This document shows positions 21,977 to 33,930 of a stretch of DNA of 64,000 nucleotides, in pieces (the first letter of the stretch is position 1; each line of letters opens with the position of its first letter). This stretch comes from Ascaphus truei (Eukaryota > Chordata > Amphibia > Anura > Ascaphidae), in contig CM071568.1 of NCBI GenBank assembly GCA_036426205.1, forward strand, positions 116,722,356 through 116,786,355, read 5' to 3'. Made by a program: the position numbers and the translations under genes. Below the pieces are notes generated by a model. That model made no database searches. It had not been told where the DNA came from and worked only from the letters and a program-made list of their open reading frames with translations.

Positions 21977-23172
21977 ACTATATCCCCCAACAGAACTAAA
22001 ATGCTTCCCTGCAGTCTAATTGTAATAGCAATCCAATGGAGATAAAAGGAACCTATATGTGAGGAACAGGACTGGAAAATATGGTAAATGTATAGTAGGA
22101 ATGGATGCATCATACACAAAGTACAGAAATATGTCAAACATTATATATAGCACAGGGATGGGGACCTTAAATGATGGACAGAAAATGATTAAAACCAATG
22201 TTATTACTGCCTAAGGAAGATGACCAAACTGTACTAAAAGCATTAGTTGCAATGATCATTTTTAAATTTTTTGATTCAGAATATGAATGACTGATCTTAC
22301 TTTTTTTCCCTTTCTTTTTTTTCCCCATAGATGCATCCATACAGGTTCAGATTGTAATTGTCAATTATTTAAGTGCATATCAAAAAATATGGTTATATTT
22401 TTGGGATTTGTAAATATTAAAATATATGTAGCAGGTGACAATACTTCCCCACAAAATATCCCATTACAACACACAAGTTTCCATAATGTTGGTGCAGAAT
22501 AGCACAACATACCCCACCGAAAGGGAACAAGGAAGCCTGCTACATCTATATTTATCAAGATAATCTCGGTGTTAACCGTTTGAATTTCAAATTGAAAGCC
22601 ATGGGCTTAGCAACGTCATAAACCTCCACTGACTTGCAATGTTCAGTTACCCCAAATGTAAAAAAAATGCTACATTGTTTGTGTTTGAAAAATTAAACAT
22701 TGGTCTTAAAGTGAATTCTGCTAAATAAACACCACCCATTATCACATCAGAGATACATTATTATGAAAGAGGTGTAGGAGACGCATGGTAAACCTTGGTA
22801 CGGTATTATTAACTGCTGTGAACATAATATGGCTAGAGGTAATGATCTCATTTTGTACCGTTGCTATCCATTTTGTATACAATGACATACACAGCTTGAT
22901 CATCTTTCACTTTCATACAATAAATTAATCAATAATTAAATTGTAATAGGTATGCTTTCATGTGTATTTTTTTCTAAAACCGAGTCTCCAGGAGTTCCCT
23001 ATTGGATGTACAGTTATAACACTTCACATAAACCAACCTATCTGCTCCTTATTATAGAAATGTGCCTTTTCCTGCATATTGTCATGTGCGTGACAAAGTG
23101 CACACTGAACCCACAGCAGGTTTCCCAAGCATTTCCATTTTAAGTGAATAGGTATTCCAATAATAAGTGTTA
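21977..23172. other. Upstream intron, nothing firmly recognised
   Basis: AT-rich. A weak resemblance to a decayed hammerhead-box element occurs at 22201-22260 (CTAAGGAAGATGACC...CTAAAAGC), too degraded to assign. No exon seen. Confidence 0.35.
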
Positions 23173-23180
23173 CCTTAACT

Positions 23181-23384
23181 CTGGGGTGCGCAATTCCAGT
23201 CCTCAAGATCTCCCAATAGGTCAGGTCTTCAGGATATCCCTGCTTCAGCACAGGTGGCTCAATCAGTCCCGGTTTCAGCCTCTGATTGAGCCACCTGTGC
23301 TGAAGCTGGCATATCCTTAAAACCTGACCTGTTCGAGGCGGATGGGGGGGGGGTGGAAACCGAGGACTGGAGCCGAGCACCCTG
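23181..23384. mobile_element. Palindromic hAT-type MITE with 8-bp target duplication
   Basis: The ends are CTGGGGTGCGC and its imperfect complement GAGCACCCTG. Flanks CCTTAACT (23173-23180) and CCTTAACG (23385-23392) match at 7 of 8 bases, as expected for a hAT insertion. Almost the whole element folds back: TCCAGTCCTCAAG, AGGATATCCCTGCTTCAGC and CACAGGTGGCTCAATCAG occur in both arms. No coding capacity. Same family as 38159-38329. Confidence 0.85.
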
Positions 23385-23392
23385 CCTTAACG

Positions 23393-24364
23393 GATAGCTA
23401 CTAAATACTATTTTAAAAGGTGGGCAGTATGCTTTACACTGGAAGCAAAATATATATATAAAAAAAAAAAAGCACATATCAACATCTTCTATTATTAATA
23501 CCAGACTGTGTACTGCCACATTTGGAAGCACAATCCAATGCAACGAGCCATAAACACAGTTAAACATTACCAAACAAAAAGGTCTCTGGATAGAAGCACT
23601 ACAGTATTAGCTTTTTGTACCCGCAAATATTACTCATGCTGCAACTAGCAATTAACTTTCACAGTAAAAAAAAACGCTTTTGTGGATCAAAACAGTAGGG
23701 ACATCACACAAGAAAAGAATGGGAATGGTGCACATTCAGTGTTGTTCTAATCATTTCCCTTTAACCTCCTTTCGTGCTATAGATGCATACAACATACCCA
23801 GTTTGTGTCAGTCATTCCAAGTACCGCCAATATTAAAGGAGTTAATGTGACCTAGATATCACAAATGTGTCTACCTCTACGGACTGCACGGTGTATCAGC
23901 AGCTTACCGAAGGAGATCTAAATCACTGTAGTTTTACACAGAACAATTCTTGACAAGCACATTATGTAACTTCATTTTAAGCCTACCTTGCCTTTGTTTC
24001 CCAACATACTGTACTTGTGATTATGATACAGCCTGGATGAGCTTGCAGTAATGGCTAAGCGTCGGCAAATGTACTGCAACATTTTTCAAAACCTAGACAC
24101 CACTTCCTGGTGCTTCAGGGCTGTATATTATCAGAGACATGAGACAACAGCACTGATCCGTACTGAAGCACAATGTCACATGTACAGGCAAAGATCAGCT
24201 CAAAATCAGTCCTTGGACAAAACAAACAGGTGTAGAAATAAATAATTGTTTCACACAATGAATTTATTTTGTGTTGTAAATAGCCCCAGATATAGATAGA
24301 TCTTTCCACAATAGATATATCTTTCTAGGATATAGAGATATAAATATAACACACACAAATACAA
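23393..24364. other. Upstream intron, nothing recognised
   Basis: No exon, RNA gene or classified repeat seen; short A-runs only. Confidence 0.35.
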
Positions 24365-24680
24365 AAATGTCCACGGCACTCAAATACATTTCTCTGTATA
24401 TTTTTTTCTAATTTAACTCATCATAAGATACAAACAAGAAAGGGTGAGCAACGTTTAGTTTAAAAAAAAAAAAGACCATTTTTGGCTCGAAACATTGATT
24501 TACTTTTCTTGTTTGTATCTCATGATGTGTTAAATACATTTTTCTAATTTGAGTGCTGTGGACATTTAATATGTTGGTATTGTTTTGATCCGGAGAGGTG
24601 AACACTGATCGCCCAGCGAGCACCTATTCTACAGCTACGTTCTTTATTGTTTTACTCTATCTCCAGGAGTGCTTTCACCA
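24365..24680. mobile_element. Foldback element with opposed hammerhead-like boxes
   Basis: AAATGTCCACGGCACTCAAA (24365-24384) and the complement GAGTGCTGTGGACATTT (24551-24567) form outer arms. CATAAGATACAAACAAGAAA and TTCTTGTTTGTATCTCATGA form inner arms. GCTCGAAAC (24485-24493) lies in one arm and a decayed mirror AACGTTTAG (24450-24458) in the other. The flank ends in CTCCAGGAGTGCTTTC (24662-24677), a word typical of hammerhead-box repeats. It looks like two element ends joined in inverse orientation. Confidence 0.5.
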
Positions 24681-24731
24681 AATGTAGTAAGTGTGAATGC
24701 ACATATGTAGCACACACACAAAATCTAGCAT

Positions 24732-25240
24732 AGGGGTGGCCAGTGTCAGCATTTAAAATGCCCAGCCCAATGAAGGAGTAAAAAAAAAAAAAGGAATGAA
24801 CATACATTTTGAAAATGAACACAAATCAATTTAAATAATTAAAAATTACAAGTTGTTCCACATATTTGTTTTGTGATCAGATGTTTTTAACAAAGTTCAT
24901 TGCTGAAAACAAGGACAGATCTGTTTTGACAGACTTATGTGAGCGATGTCTGCTTCTGTTAACCACGAAAATCAATCCCAATATTTAGAAACTGGAAACT
25001 ATAATACAAGTTGAGAAATCACAGAGACATTTTAAATTCAGATTCCTCTCTTTTTTCCATACGAGGATTTCAAGTTTTTTTCTTTTCTTTTCAATAAAAA
25101 AAAAATGTTTGTAACATTTGTATATTTTTGTTATTTGTTTCAACCGGATGTAGGGGGGCAGTAGGACGGTGGCCCGCCCAAACATTTGTGCCCATTTATT
25201 GGCACGCCTGGAAAAAAAAAAGAAGGCTGGCCACCCCTGG
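24732..25240. mobile_element. hAT transposon, non-autonomous, perfect 8-bp target duplication
   Basis: The element is flanked by TCTAGCAT at 24724-24731 and 25241-25248, an exact 8-bp duplication. The ends are inverted: AGGGGTGGCCAG on the left and CTGGCCACCCCT on the right. The 509-bp interior has A-runs and no intact ORF, so the element depended on a transposase made elsewhere. The exact duplication suggests a younger insertion than its 7-of-8 relatives. Confidence 0.9.
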
Positions 25241-25248
25241 TCTAGCAT

Positions 25249-25929
25249 CTTTTAATTTAATTAATGGTATCTTTGGAACTACTTTACGCCCTGACCCCTG
25301 GGTGGCGCTCCTCAACAGACCCATTCAGGACTTCTCATATGCCACTCGCAAGCTGGTAAAACACATTGCCACAGGCAAACACTGATGCATGCGTAGCCGC
25401 TCAGTGGAAAGCACGTTTAACCTCCGAGTATCATTCAGATTAAATGTGGCAGATAATATTCATGGAGAGACTGACTGAAGTTTCCTGTCGGACAGGTGTC
25501 CTAGCTTCCCAAAGTTTGAGACCAGTGGTTAGGATTTTTCAATGACCCCTCCCTGATGCTCAGAGTAAGCAGAGTCCATACGTAATTTGGGGAGTTTGAG
25601 AGGTAGATACAAGTACTGAAGGAGAAGAAATCCCCTCCCACTTTTTTGAAGATCCTATTTACAATTTGTATGTACTCCCTGAAGTTAACTTCCCTGGTCT
25701 TTATGCTGTACCCCAACCTAAAACAGCACTATAAATACTACATACACACACACGGTAAAAGTATTTAACTACATTCTTTGAGTACTGAGGAAAAGGCGAT
25801 TGAATATTCTTTTTGACATTATTTGAAATTCATACTTAATGAGTTTTATATTTTAGCAACTCAGAACTTGACTAAAGAAGCATTGATTTGTTTTCAATAA
25901 AAATGTCAAGAAATTCCAAGTTCCATTCT
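25249..25929. other. Upstream intron, nothing recognised
   Basis: No supported exon or repeat. Confidence 0.35.
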
Positions 25930-26296
25930 AAGGGCCCGCCGTATAGTGAAAATCGCTGGAAAGCGGAACAGGCGATTTTCAGCTACGCTCATGCGCAATC
26001 CTGAATTTTCCCTCTTGCGCAACCCGGCATTTTCCCTCTTGCACGCATGCACAACCCGGCATTTTCCCTCTTGCACGCATGCACAACCCGGCATTTTCCC
26101 TCTTGCACGCATGCACAACCCGGCATTTTCCCTCTTGCACAACCCGGCATTTCCCCCCTTGTGCGTGCGGGACCTATGTTCTGCGCACGCAAGCTACGTT
26201 CTGCGCATGCGTGCCGTCGGCAAAGCCTCGGAGGATACATGGCGACCCCCTTCTCGGTGCCGCCGTATCAGCGGATCGCCGAGAAGTGGGGCCCTG
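25930..26296. mobile_element. GC-rich MITE-like element carrying a minisatellite
   Basis: The GC-rich block is bounded by AAGGGCCCGCC on the left and GTGGGGCCCT on the right, which are approximate inverted ends. The middle holds a 32-bp tandem repeat (see 25990-26158) and TGCGCATGCG words. CpG is common here against an AT-rich background. No target duplication could be fixed, so the class is uncertain. Confidence 0.45.
25990..26158 (+). repeat. 32-bp minisatellite, about five units
   Basis: The unit joins CCCGGCATTTTCCCTCTTGC with ACGCATGCACAA. Three central units are nearly identical; the first and last lack the ACGCATGC part. The array produces overlapping repeat-containing open frames in three phases on both strands (for example HACTTRHFPSCT), which are artefacts. 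Confidence 0.9.
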
Positions 26297-26333
<37 letters not shown>

Positions 26334-26346
26334 TATGTATATACAT
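26297..26346 (+). repeat. GT/TA simple repeat
   Basis: (GT)n at about 26298-26324 passes into TATATGTATATGTATATACA. Confidence 0.9.
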
Positions 26347-26473
26347 ATACAGTGGTCAACAAATAACCAAAAAATCTACTCGCCGAACAAAAAAAAATCT
26401 ACTCGCCACCTAGTACCACACGTGTGCTGCTTGGGCCAATAGGAGCTCGCCACGATGTTAAATCCACTCGCAA
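26347..26473. repeat. Dispersed repeat with CTACTCGCC words
   Basis: ATCTACTCGCC occurs twice (26383-26407) and ATCCACTCGC once, with GGGCCAATAGGAGCTCGCC between. It runs into the 58-bp palindrome. I recall similar sequence as a dispersed frog repeat but cannot classify it. Confidence 0.4.
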
Positions 26474-26531
26474 ATGTATAGGTTTGTCGAACAATATATA
26501 TATATATATATTGTTCGACAAACCTATACAT
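26474..26531. repeat. Perfect 58-bp palindrome
   Basis: The arms are ATGTATAGGTTTGTCGAACA and its exact complement, with (TA)8 at the centre. There is no mismatch in 58 bases. The dinucleotide centre and the perfect arms would favour cruciform extrusion. Confidence 0.95.
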
Positions 26532-26539
26532 ACATATAT

Positions 26540-26561
26540 ACACATGTATACATATACACAC

Positions 26562-26617
<56 letters not shown>

Positions 26618-26669
26618 CCACAAACACACACACACACAGACGCGCGAGGACTCTTTTTTTTATTAGATA

Positions 26670-26748
<79 letters not shown>

Positions 26749-26750
26749 TG
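26540..26750 (+). repeat. Compound TA / CA simple repeats
   Basis: TACATA and TATATA at 26540-26592, (CA)n at 26591-26638, then long (TA)n at 26671-26744 with one CTA interruption near 26709. All open frames through it (I/Y-rich or H/T-rich) are artefacts. Confidence 0.95.
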
Positions 26751-26910
26751 CATTGACTTCAGTTTTTATTCTTAAATATCACATTTGTGCCACCTTAATT
26801 ATAACGGTTTCAATTGCAGTATACACAATTTTTTGTCAACATTATATATCACTAAAAATATTAACATTCAATCAGTTATATACACTTCACATATGAGCAA
26901 TGTATCGCTG

Positions 26911-26945
<35 letters not shown>

Positions 26946-26992
26946 CACACACACACACACATACATACATACACACACACACAGTAAAAATC
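26911..26992 (+). repeat. GATA / CA / CATA compound microsatellite
   Basis: About eight GATA units are followed by (CA)n and ACATACAT. Confidence 0.95.
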
Positions 26993-27004
26993 CTATGTAC
27001 AATG

Positions 27005-27090
27005 CTGCGTCCCGCGTGCCAAACTGTAATTGTGAAGCGCTTTGAGTCCCATGGGAGAAAAGTGCTATATGAAATAAAGTTATTATTTTA
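27005..27090 (+). mobile_element. LINE-type 3' tail fragment
   Basis: Landmarks are ATGTACAATGCTGCG, GTGAAGCGCTTTGAGTCCC and GTGCTATATGAAATAAAG. This is the 3'-end signature shared by L2/CR1-type LINEs and their SINEs in fish and amphibians. Only the last 85 bases are present. Confidence 0.6.
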
Positions 27091-30000
27091 GTACTTATTC
27101 AAAATGAGAAAAATGTGAAAAAATGGAAGAGAAATATAAAGAAATCACTTTAATTCACGGAGAACAAAGTTGCCTACATTTTAGGAAGCAGAATAGCAAA
27201 CAGTCTTAAACGCCGTTTGCTGCTCAAGCCCTTGCTCCCCAACACAAACAGAATCCCTGGTCTCCTGGTAAATTTGCTCAGTCTGAATGTTGTGAATAGA
27301 CCTGCAGTACATTGCTAGGAGACCAATAAGGATTCTGGAAGACTGTGCACAGCCTCACTGCTATACCAGTAAATTGTAAACAAGGCAAATGAGATGAACC
27401 CTTTCCCACTACAGTGACAATTTAGTGGTTTAGCTTTAAAAACTACCTGTGTTTACAAACGTAGGCGTTTGTCTGCTAGCAAGAGTAACATCTGGCTACT
27501 TTCTCAATAAGCCACTGGGCGCATAATGTAGTGGTTTGTCTTGAACTTAAATATACAAAGTTCTTAGTTCAATTATTACCAGTTCTGTAGAACCCACACA
27601 AGCAAAACAATACAGGCTTAGTATTTCAGCGATATGTACAGTAATATAATGTGTGGATTTCTGTGTATCTTGGTACGTGTCCATCAGTATATATCACTGT
27701 ATTTATTAGTGTTTGTGTTTAGAATAAGCATATCTGTACGTGTGTTTGCGTGTGCGTGCATTTGTGGACCAGTGTGTGTTAATGAATTGGTGTAGTGGGG
27801 TTAAAGAGAATCAGATTCTGGCAGCAGCAGGTATAGATGCAAGAGAGCACGGTTAACCCGTGTGCTACAAATGCCTTTCTGATCCCTTTAGCAGCAAAAG
27901 AGGTACATTTCTGCTTACAAAATATAGGTGCCTGGCTACCCTGTGACCACTCGACTGGAGCCTCAGCTTACTAAACTATGTTAATGGACACTTCTACCTT
28001 TGAGGCTGTGATATAGAACAGAGTGGTAGAAATGAATGGCTAGTATTGAATTACAGAGATGGCTCAGGGTGGTTGACTGAATTACTATTGTAAAGCACTT
28101 AGTGACTGAAGGGCACTCTTTACAAAGAAAGTGATTGTTTGTTACATATAAATATAATTATTGTATATTTTGTCCCAGATATTATTTTATTTATAGTGCA
28201 CCATCATTTACAAGTAAAAGGTCAGGAAAGGTAGCCATGTAAGTTCCAATTATGTTCATATATACACAATGCTCACACTAAAATACCATAAGTGTGTAAA
28301 AAAGAACTGTATACACACCCCAACATTAAAATCAAGAATGACAGAGCATACCATACCACACAGAAATCTCTACTCAAGAAAGAAAATGTGTGAGACATAT
28401 GATGATATGAAGGCAGCCACCTTTTCAAGAGAGTCATCCATGGTCTTTACTTCATGAATGGCCATGGATGATGGATTGCCAAAGTCACCTCTTTAAGTAG
28501 ATAAAAAGGTCACCATCCACTGCCACAGTTTATTTCTAATTGAACAGACAAGAAGCATGGTGCTGCAGAGGTAATCTTCAAATGCAATTAAACTCACTGT
28601 TCTCTAAAAGACCTCATGCACCCAATGTACTGAAAACATGTCATTCCGCTGACCTCACATGTATGTTTGAAATGATAACAATGAAAGTAGTGGGTGAAAA
28701 GTGTATTAAATGAAATCACTGAACTCCCATCTAATTATTCAGAACTATAAATTACGGCCACATACCTACAAAATGAACTTGTTCTATCTTCATCTGGCTC
28801 CCCTGACACATTTCTACCATAAGATTTTGTAACGCACAAACCTGAAGCGGTAGTCTACACGGTTTCAATTTCTAATGTGGGAGAAAAAAAATATTCAGAG
28901 CACCCGGCAAAATAATACATATTCGATCACTTTTTGGCAATGGCTTTAAAAAAGTACTACAAAGTAGTAATCCTTCTTTCTATGTAATCAGTTGTAATTG
29001 CAACTGTTGTTTTCCTTTGTGTAATGCCACTCTGCATAATGTCACTATTGTAACACAGTGAACCCAAGTGATTTAGAACGGCTCCAGACAGCAGTGATTG
29101 TGGAGAATATATAGATAAATTGTAAGGTGAAATAGAAATATTCTAAACCTTCACAGGGAATATGTACAGATTCCCTTATAAACAGTATTGGTATCCAGGG
29201 TTTGAAGGGAGCGATGGTTAAGGAACACCCCAAAAAAGAAGATAAAAAAATGATGAAGCAGCAAGTTCACACACTTATGAATAAGGTAAATCTTGGCTCT
29301 AATGAATTGCCTACTTACAACAGGTAAGTGGAATAACAGCATATACTATTTATTGTAACACAGGACATTTGTGAAAATTAAATATTAATTTCAATGCATT
29401 TTTCCTGGTGACAATTGTTTTAATAAACTTTCTGTGGGCCATTGGTGGCATAATTCCACCTCTTCTGCACAGAAATAAACATCTATTTTTAAACACAGAA
29501 TTAGGATAACCAGCCTCAACAGAAACATGCTGGGGATAGAGGATTCTTCTGCCTACATAACAATTAATTTGCTTTCAGTATACACATGATCCATTGAATA
29601 TTATAAAGCAGAACAACAGCTTTCCTTCACATCTCTATTTTAAAGAAACTAGGACATTCACTGATACAGACTATTTATTGCATGTGATCTTTAAAGCATA
29701 GACTTTGTCACTTCAAATAATGATAGCATTTCTCCTCTGCTGTTCATGAGACATTGGAACAATGCGTACTCACTTACGATAACATAGCTAACCAGATTTC
29801 TTTGTAGGCTTAAGCTGTTCAAGCAGAACAACCCCCTGCCATTCTGAATCCTTGTGTTTCAGGCAATTGTACCTACTCTCTGTGACCTTGCCCAACTGCA
29901 GAATCGGAGATGTTTATTAATCAAACTGGGGCCTGAACAATAACACAGCACATTGTAGGTCAAAAGGAATAGTGTGTGCCATATTGTACAACTATACAGT

Positions 30001-31085
30001 GTGCGTGGAGGCAGAAACAGAGCAAATGTGTCTCTCAGTCCACCAGAATAAAATGGCAAAGTTTAAAAGCTACATCAAAACTATTTTATGGGAATAAAAG
30101 TTAAAATCCAGATGATTTTTCACTAAACTGAACACTTTAAATTAAAAGTATGAGATCAAAATAACCAACAGCAGCAGGTGTGACCTTCAGCCAAAGTATT
30201 TAATGAAGTTGAATAAAAATAATGAAACGTTTATTTAAATGTGCAGTCACACATAGCCGAATACGCTGAAGCAACAGTAAATGCAAAGCACTCAAGCCAT
30301 GTCGCAACCTTTCCTCAAATGTTTCACAATTAGATATATGCTAGTTCAAGTCTGAAAGCTTTGGGAACAACACAAACATAAGTATCCCATAATATACAAC
30401 ACATTCTGCTATTAAGGGGCTTATGTAAGGAAGGAGACACATGTATAATTATACACATACAAGCACACACGGCACCTATAACATTTTGACTGCTGTATGG
30501 TCTGCAATTCATTGTTGCAAGCCATGCCATCAGCAAAGGGTTTAACAATGGCTCTTTAATTCTGCAAGCACTGTTTCTGCTATACAACTAAATCCTGTTA
30601 CACAACAAATAAGCATGGATTACTGCATGACTGGGTGATTCAATATAAGGTGTTTTGAAACTCCTTTCTCCCTCACATTTTCTGTTTTAAGCAAGTGTTG
30701 CTTGTATTAGGACGAATAAGGAAACATTGCATACATACAAAAACAGATGCAATTTCAGCTTAACGGTGCAGTTCCCACAATATGACCTATTTTTTATTTA
30801 TTTTTCTTTCAAATGAGCTCTATGTGATGCCTTTTAAAGCAGATTACCAAACTTAATTTTACTAGCCGTTTTTTTTATATATATTTTAATTTTACTAAAA
30901 AAAAAGAAGAAGCCCAAAGCAGTGTAGTGATCACATGATCATCCCTTCCTCCACTTCACCGGGCAGAGCAAAGTGGTTATCCATGCAGACATCAAGGGGG
31001 TCTTTCAGATGTATTTATTTTATCCTAATCATCTCAGATAAGGTTCATCAAGGTCTACTAGACTGAACAAAAGCAAAGGTAGAAG
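27091..31085. other. Repeat-poor AT-rich block
   Basis: In four kilobases I recognise no exon and no interspersed repeat, in contrast to both flanks. Short open frames are chance. By position it is upstream intron or 5' flank of ZNF516. Confidence 0.4.
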
Positions 31086-31089
31086 TATA

Positions 31090-31470
31090 ACCTTTAATGG
31101 GCTGGTGGTTAAAGCGATTGCAAGCTTTTAGCACTTCAGGCGATATTTACCTGCTGAGATAGATACCATACACATTTTAAGTTATGGTGGGTGAAAAAGG
31201 CAACAAAAAACCTCCACCATTAGCATATAGCCAATAAAGAATATCATTTGTGAGCACATTCACATTTCTTAAGACAGGTCTTCAACCCTGCCTTTCACCA
31301 TTATGACCTAGCATACAGTGCTTCCACTGCAGCAAGGGATTCTGGGAAATGACATGCAAATGAGCACACGTGTCACCTTTTGCATGAAATCCATTTTTAC
31401 ATGGAACCCTTACAAGCAAATGCTCTGCTGTTCACACAGCTTTTAAAGCACAGCATGGGATTAGATGGAT
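31090..31470 (+). repeat. Dispersed repeat family A, long copy
   Basis: It contains CATTTTAAGTTATGGTGGGT (31172-31191), CACATTCACATTTCTTAAG, the core TGCTTCCACTGCAGCAAGGG, a STAT-type TTCTGGGAA (31340-31348) and an octamer ATGCAAAT (31354-31361). The order of the two halves differs from 56860-57180, where the TTATGGTGGG part is at the other end, suggesting head-to-tail or permuted copies. No ORF. Confidence 0.65.
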
Positions 31471-31479
31471 AGGACACAC

Positions 31480-31480
<1 letters not shown>

Positions 31481-31541
<61 letters not shown>

Positions 31542-31569
31542 GCTATCTATCTCTATCTATCTATCTATC
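31481..31569 (+). repeat. GATA microsatellite in head-to-head arrangement
   Basis: About 16 GATA units pass through GGC into CTATCTAT units, the reverse complement of the first half. The array can therefore fold on itself. Confidence 0.95.
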
Positions 31570-32608
31570 AGCTAACAGTACCACCCTCTATCTGAGGTCC
31601 ACTAATGTTACTTCATGAGAGTTCAGCAGTCATATTCAATTTAGATTTTGATTTTATTTTGTAAGAATAATAATTTAAAAACAGGTAAATTTGTAATTAA
31701 TATTTTTGTTTTATTTTTTAACAGTGGGCATGGACAAAACAGATACCCAACAGTATTGTGAAGAAATATTTAAACAATAAAATAAGCATGCATTAGAAAC
31801 TGAACCTTTAAAACATCATCCTGTGCTAGCTCTAACCCCAATACAATTCACATCTCCTTTCCAGTTAACATCCAATGATACTATTCCCATTGAATACAAT
31901 AGTAAACAAGTACATTGCCGTTACAAAATGCATCCCCTTCTTTTGCATAAAATTGCTACAATTCCTTTAATGTCATATAATGATTTTAACTGAGAAGTGT
32001 GTCTGTCTCAAAAAGAATAGGCCAATAAATATTCTTATGTTTCTAGGCAGCTAACAAATTATTAGTTCAAAAAGCTGTGTGATTTAGGAAAAGAATGTGA
32101 GGAAGAAAGAAAAAGCGAGCTTTTGGGTCAAAGGCAGCAAAACATCCTACATACATGAATACTGGGTAAAATATTTTTTTCATGAAAACGCAGTTCTACT
32201 GAAATGTTTCTAGTATGACCAAAGATCAGAAAGGATGGAATTGGGTTACATGAGGAATTTAGCAATATGGTTTCCTTGTGGTCTGCTACGGCTCAAGTGT
32301 TCTAGAGTAAAGGTGTCTTAAATAAAATAGAGAACCATTTCACTTCCAGTACCATCAACTGGCCTGAGCATTTTTCTGTTGAAGGTTCAAATCAATGCTG
32401 CTGATGGAAGTCCGGTGAAACCTGCAACCTGCAGTGTAGTCAGAAGCCGAGCATATTATATTATACAAAAAAAATGAAAGATACAGAAATCAGAGCCGAG
32501 GGTCTTTTTTCATTTTTTTTAATATCCAAATCAGGTTTATATTAACCAACTCCATGGCTTTTAAAACAAAATGGTGTATGAATTAGACAAACGATGAGTA
32601 ATTAAGAG
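31570..32608. other. Upstream intron/flank, nothing recognised
   Basis: AT-rich, no exon or classified repeat seen. Confidence 0.35.
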
Positions 32609-33930
32609 TAAGGGTACATGCAAAAGTAAGTGAAGTCCTGGTTTTATCAGCTAAATTAAAGAATTAGAATCAGGTGTTTAAGTAATTAGGTAGATGTTCA
32701 GGTGAGTGTTTGGGAGGCTCCACCCTATATTAAGATCAGAAATGTTGTGAGTTTGGTCTTCAACAAACAAGTGTGTGGAAACGCGTCATGCCACGATCAA
32801 AAAGAAATCTCTCTCAGGACCTCAGAAAAGCAGTATTGATGCTCAACCTACTAGAATGAGTTACAAAACCATTTCTAAGGATTTGGGGCTTCACCAATCC
32901 ACTGTCCGACAGTCTACAAATGGAGAAAGTTCAAAACCACAGTCACTTTACCCAGAAGTTGACGTCCTAACAACATTTCTCCAAGAACAAACTGGCAAAT
33001 CATCCAGGAAGTCACAAAGAACCACAGAGTAACATCCAAGGAACTGTAGGCCACTCTCACCTTGGCTAATGCGAGTGTTCATGACTCAAGTATCAGAAAA
33101 AAAAACTGACAAATGGCGTCCGTGGAAGAATAGCTAGGAGCAAACCACTGCTCTCTAAAAAGAACATTGCTGCCCATCTGACGTTTGCCAAAGAACACAC
33201 AGATGAGCCACAAGACTTTTGGAACAATGTTCTATGGACGGATGAGTCTCAAAGGTAGAACTTTTTGGCCTCAATGAGAAACGTTATGTTTGGTTTTTGC
33301 CAAACACTGTATTAGAAAAGAAGAACCTCATCCTACTCGACAAGTATGGTGGTGGAAAGTATGATGGTTTGCTGCCCCAGGACCTGGACAGCTTGCCATC
33401 ATTGATACAACCATGAATTCTGCATCATCAGATTATAGAGGAGAATTTCAGGCCATCCGTCCCATGAGCTGCAGCTGAAGAAAAAGTGGGTCATGCAGCA
33501 AGGCACTGATCCTAAACATACAAGCAGATCTACAAAAGAATGGCTGCAGAAGACGTTTTCCAAATTTTAGAATGGTCTAATCAAAGTCTAAACCTAAACC
33601 CCATTGAAATGTTGTGGCGGGACCTGAAGCGAACTGTCCATGCAAGGAAGCCCTCAAATGTCATTTAGTTGAAGCAGTTCTGTAAGGAGGAATGGGCAAA
33701 AATTCTTCAAAACTGACGTGAGAGACTGACCAGCAATTACAGGAAACCAGGCACTGAATCTAAAAGGTGCACATACTTTTTCATACATGGATATTGAAAA
33801 AGTATCATGTTTTTGTGTCATTTGTTTGATCATGTTATTTGTATCTATTATTAGGACTTAGATTAAGATCTAATAACATTTTAGGTTTAAAATATGTGAA
33901 AATCCTAGGGGGTTCACAAACTCTCGCCAC

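Noticed and set aside
22201..22260. Another hammerhead-like box
   Set aside because: CTAAGGA and TAAAAGC are too degraded to support the call.
23181..23384. CRISPR-like or regulatory palindrome
   Set aside because: Target duplications and terminal repeats show it is a foldback hAT MITE.
25946..26442. Frames of 95-155 codons with HACTTRHFPSCT repeats
   Set aside because: They translate a 32-bp minisatellite in several phases plus adjacent CA/TA repeats.
26376..26896. Frames of 125-140 codons rich in I/Y/C/V
   Set aside because: Pure artefacts of TA and GT microsatellites.
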